Positions 6,861 to 6,861 of a stretch of DNA of 6,861 nucleotides are shown piece after piece. Each line of letters begins with the position of its first letter. The stretch's first letter is position 1. The position numbers were made by a program, and so were the translations under genes. This stretch comes from Bacteroidales bacterium (GTDB lineage: Bacteria; Bacteroidota; Bacteroidia; Bacteroidales; Bacteroidaceae): positions 1 through 6,861 of the forward strand of contig SFEK01000114.1 of assembly GCA_004557285.1 (NCBI GenBank), given 5' to 3'. The notes below the pieces were generated by a model, which was not told the origin of the DNA, did no database searches, and saw nothing but the letters and a program-made list of their open reading frames with translations.

Positions 6861-6861
6861 T

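Overview
The window reads as a chromosomal segment from a Bacteroidota species, most likely of the Prevotella/Bacteroides group. The evidence is the absence of Shine-Dalgarno sequences before all four genes, AT-rich leaders, TAnnTTTG-type -7 promoter elements, and an RprX-like histidine kinase of the kind common in that group. The genus cannot be fixed from this sequence alone.

Layout. Positions 1-905 (minus strand) hold the N-terminal 302 residues of a membrane sensor histidine kinase, cut by the window edge just after its phospho-acceptor histidine. Positions 906-1282 form an AT-rich divergent intergenic region. It carries a likely kinase promoter very close to the kinase start, and several promoter or operator candidates facing right. 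These include a perfect 15-bp palindrome next to a -10/-7-like element.

Positions 1283-6777 (plus strand) form a compact three-gene operon with gaps of 17 and 6 bp. It encodes a lipoprotein periplasmic adaptor with histidine-rich ends, a 1037-residue RND pump of the heavy-metal efflux (CusA/CzcA) family, and a TolC-family outer-membrane channel. Together they form a complete tripartite metal efflux complex spanning both membranes. The order is adaptor-pump-channel (B-A-C). A hairpin at 6831-6860, at the right edge, is a plausible transcription terminator.

Function. The pump uses the proton gradient to capture a metal ion from the periplasm or cytoplasm. The adaptor couples pump to channel and probably buffers metal through its histidine clusters. 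The channel releases the ion outside. The metal is not settled. Histidine-rich adaptor tails and the lack of the CusA methionine triad argue for a divalent ion such as Zn, Co, Ni or Cd rather than Cu(I)/Ag(I), but this is inference. No dedicated metal regulator lies inside the window.

I see no mobile element, RNA gene, CRISPR array or clearly undescribed system. The points most worth a second look are the regulatory architecture at 1176-1210, the in-frame histidine-cluster duplication in the adaptor, and the unusual TM4 acidic motif of the pump.
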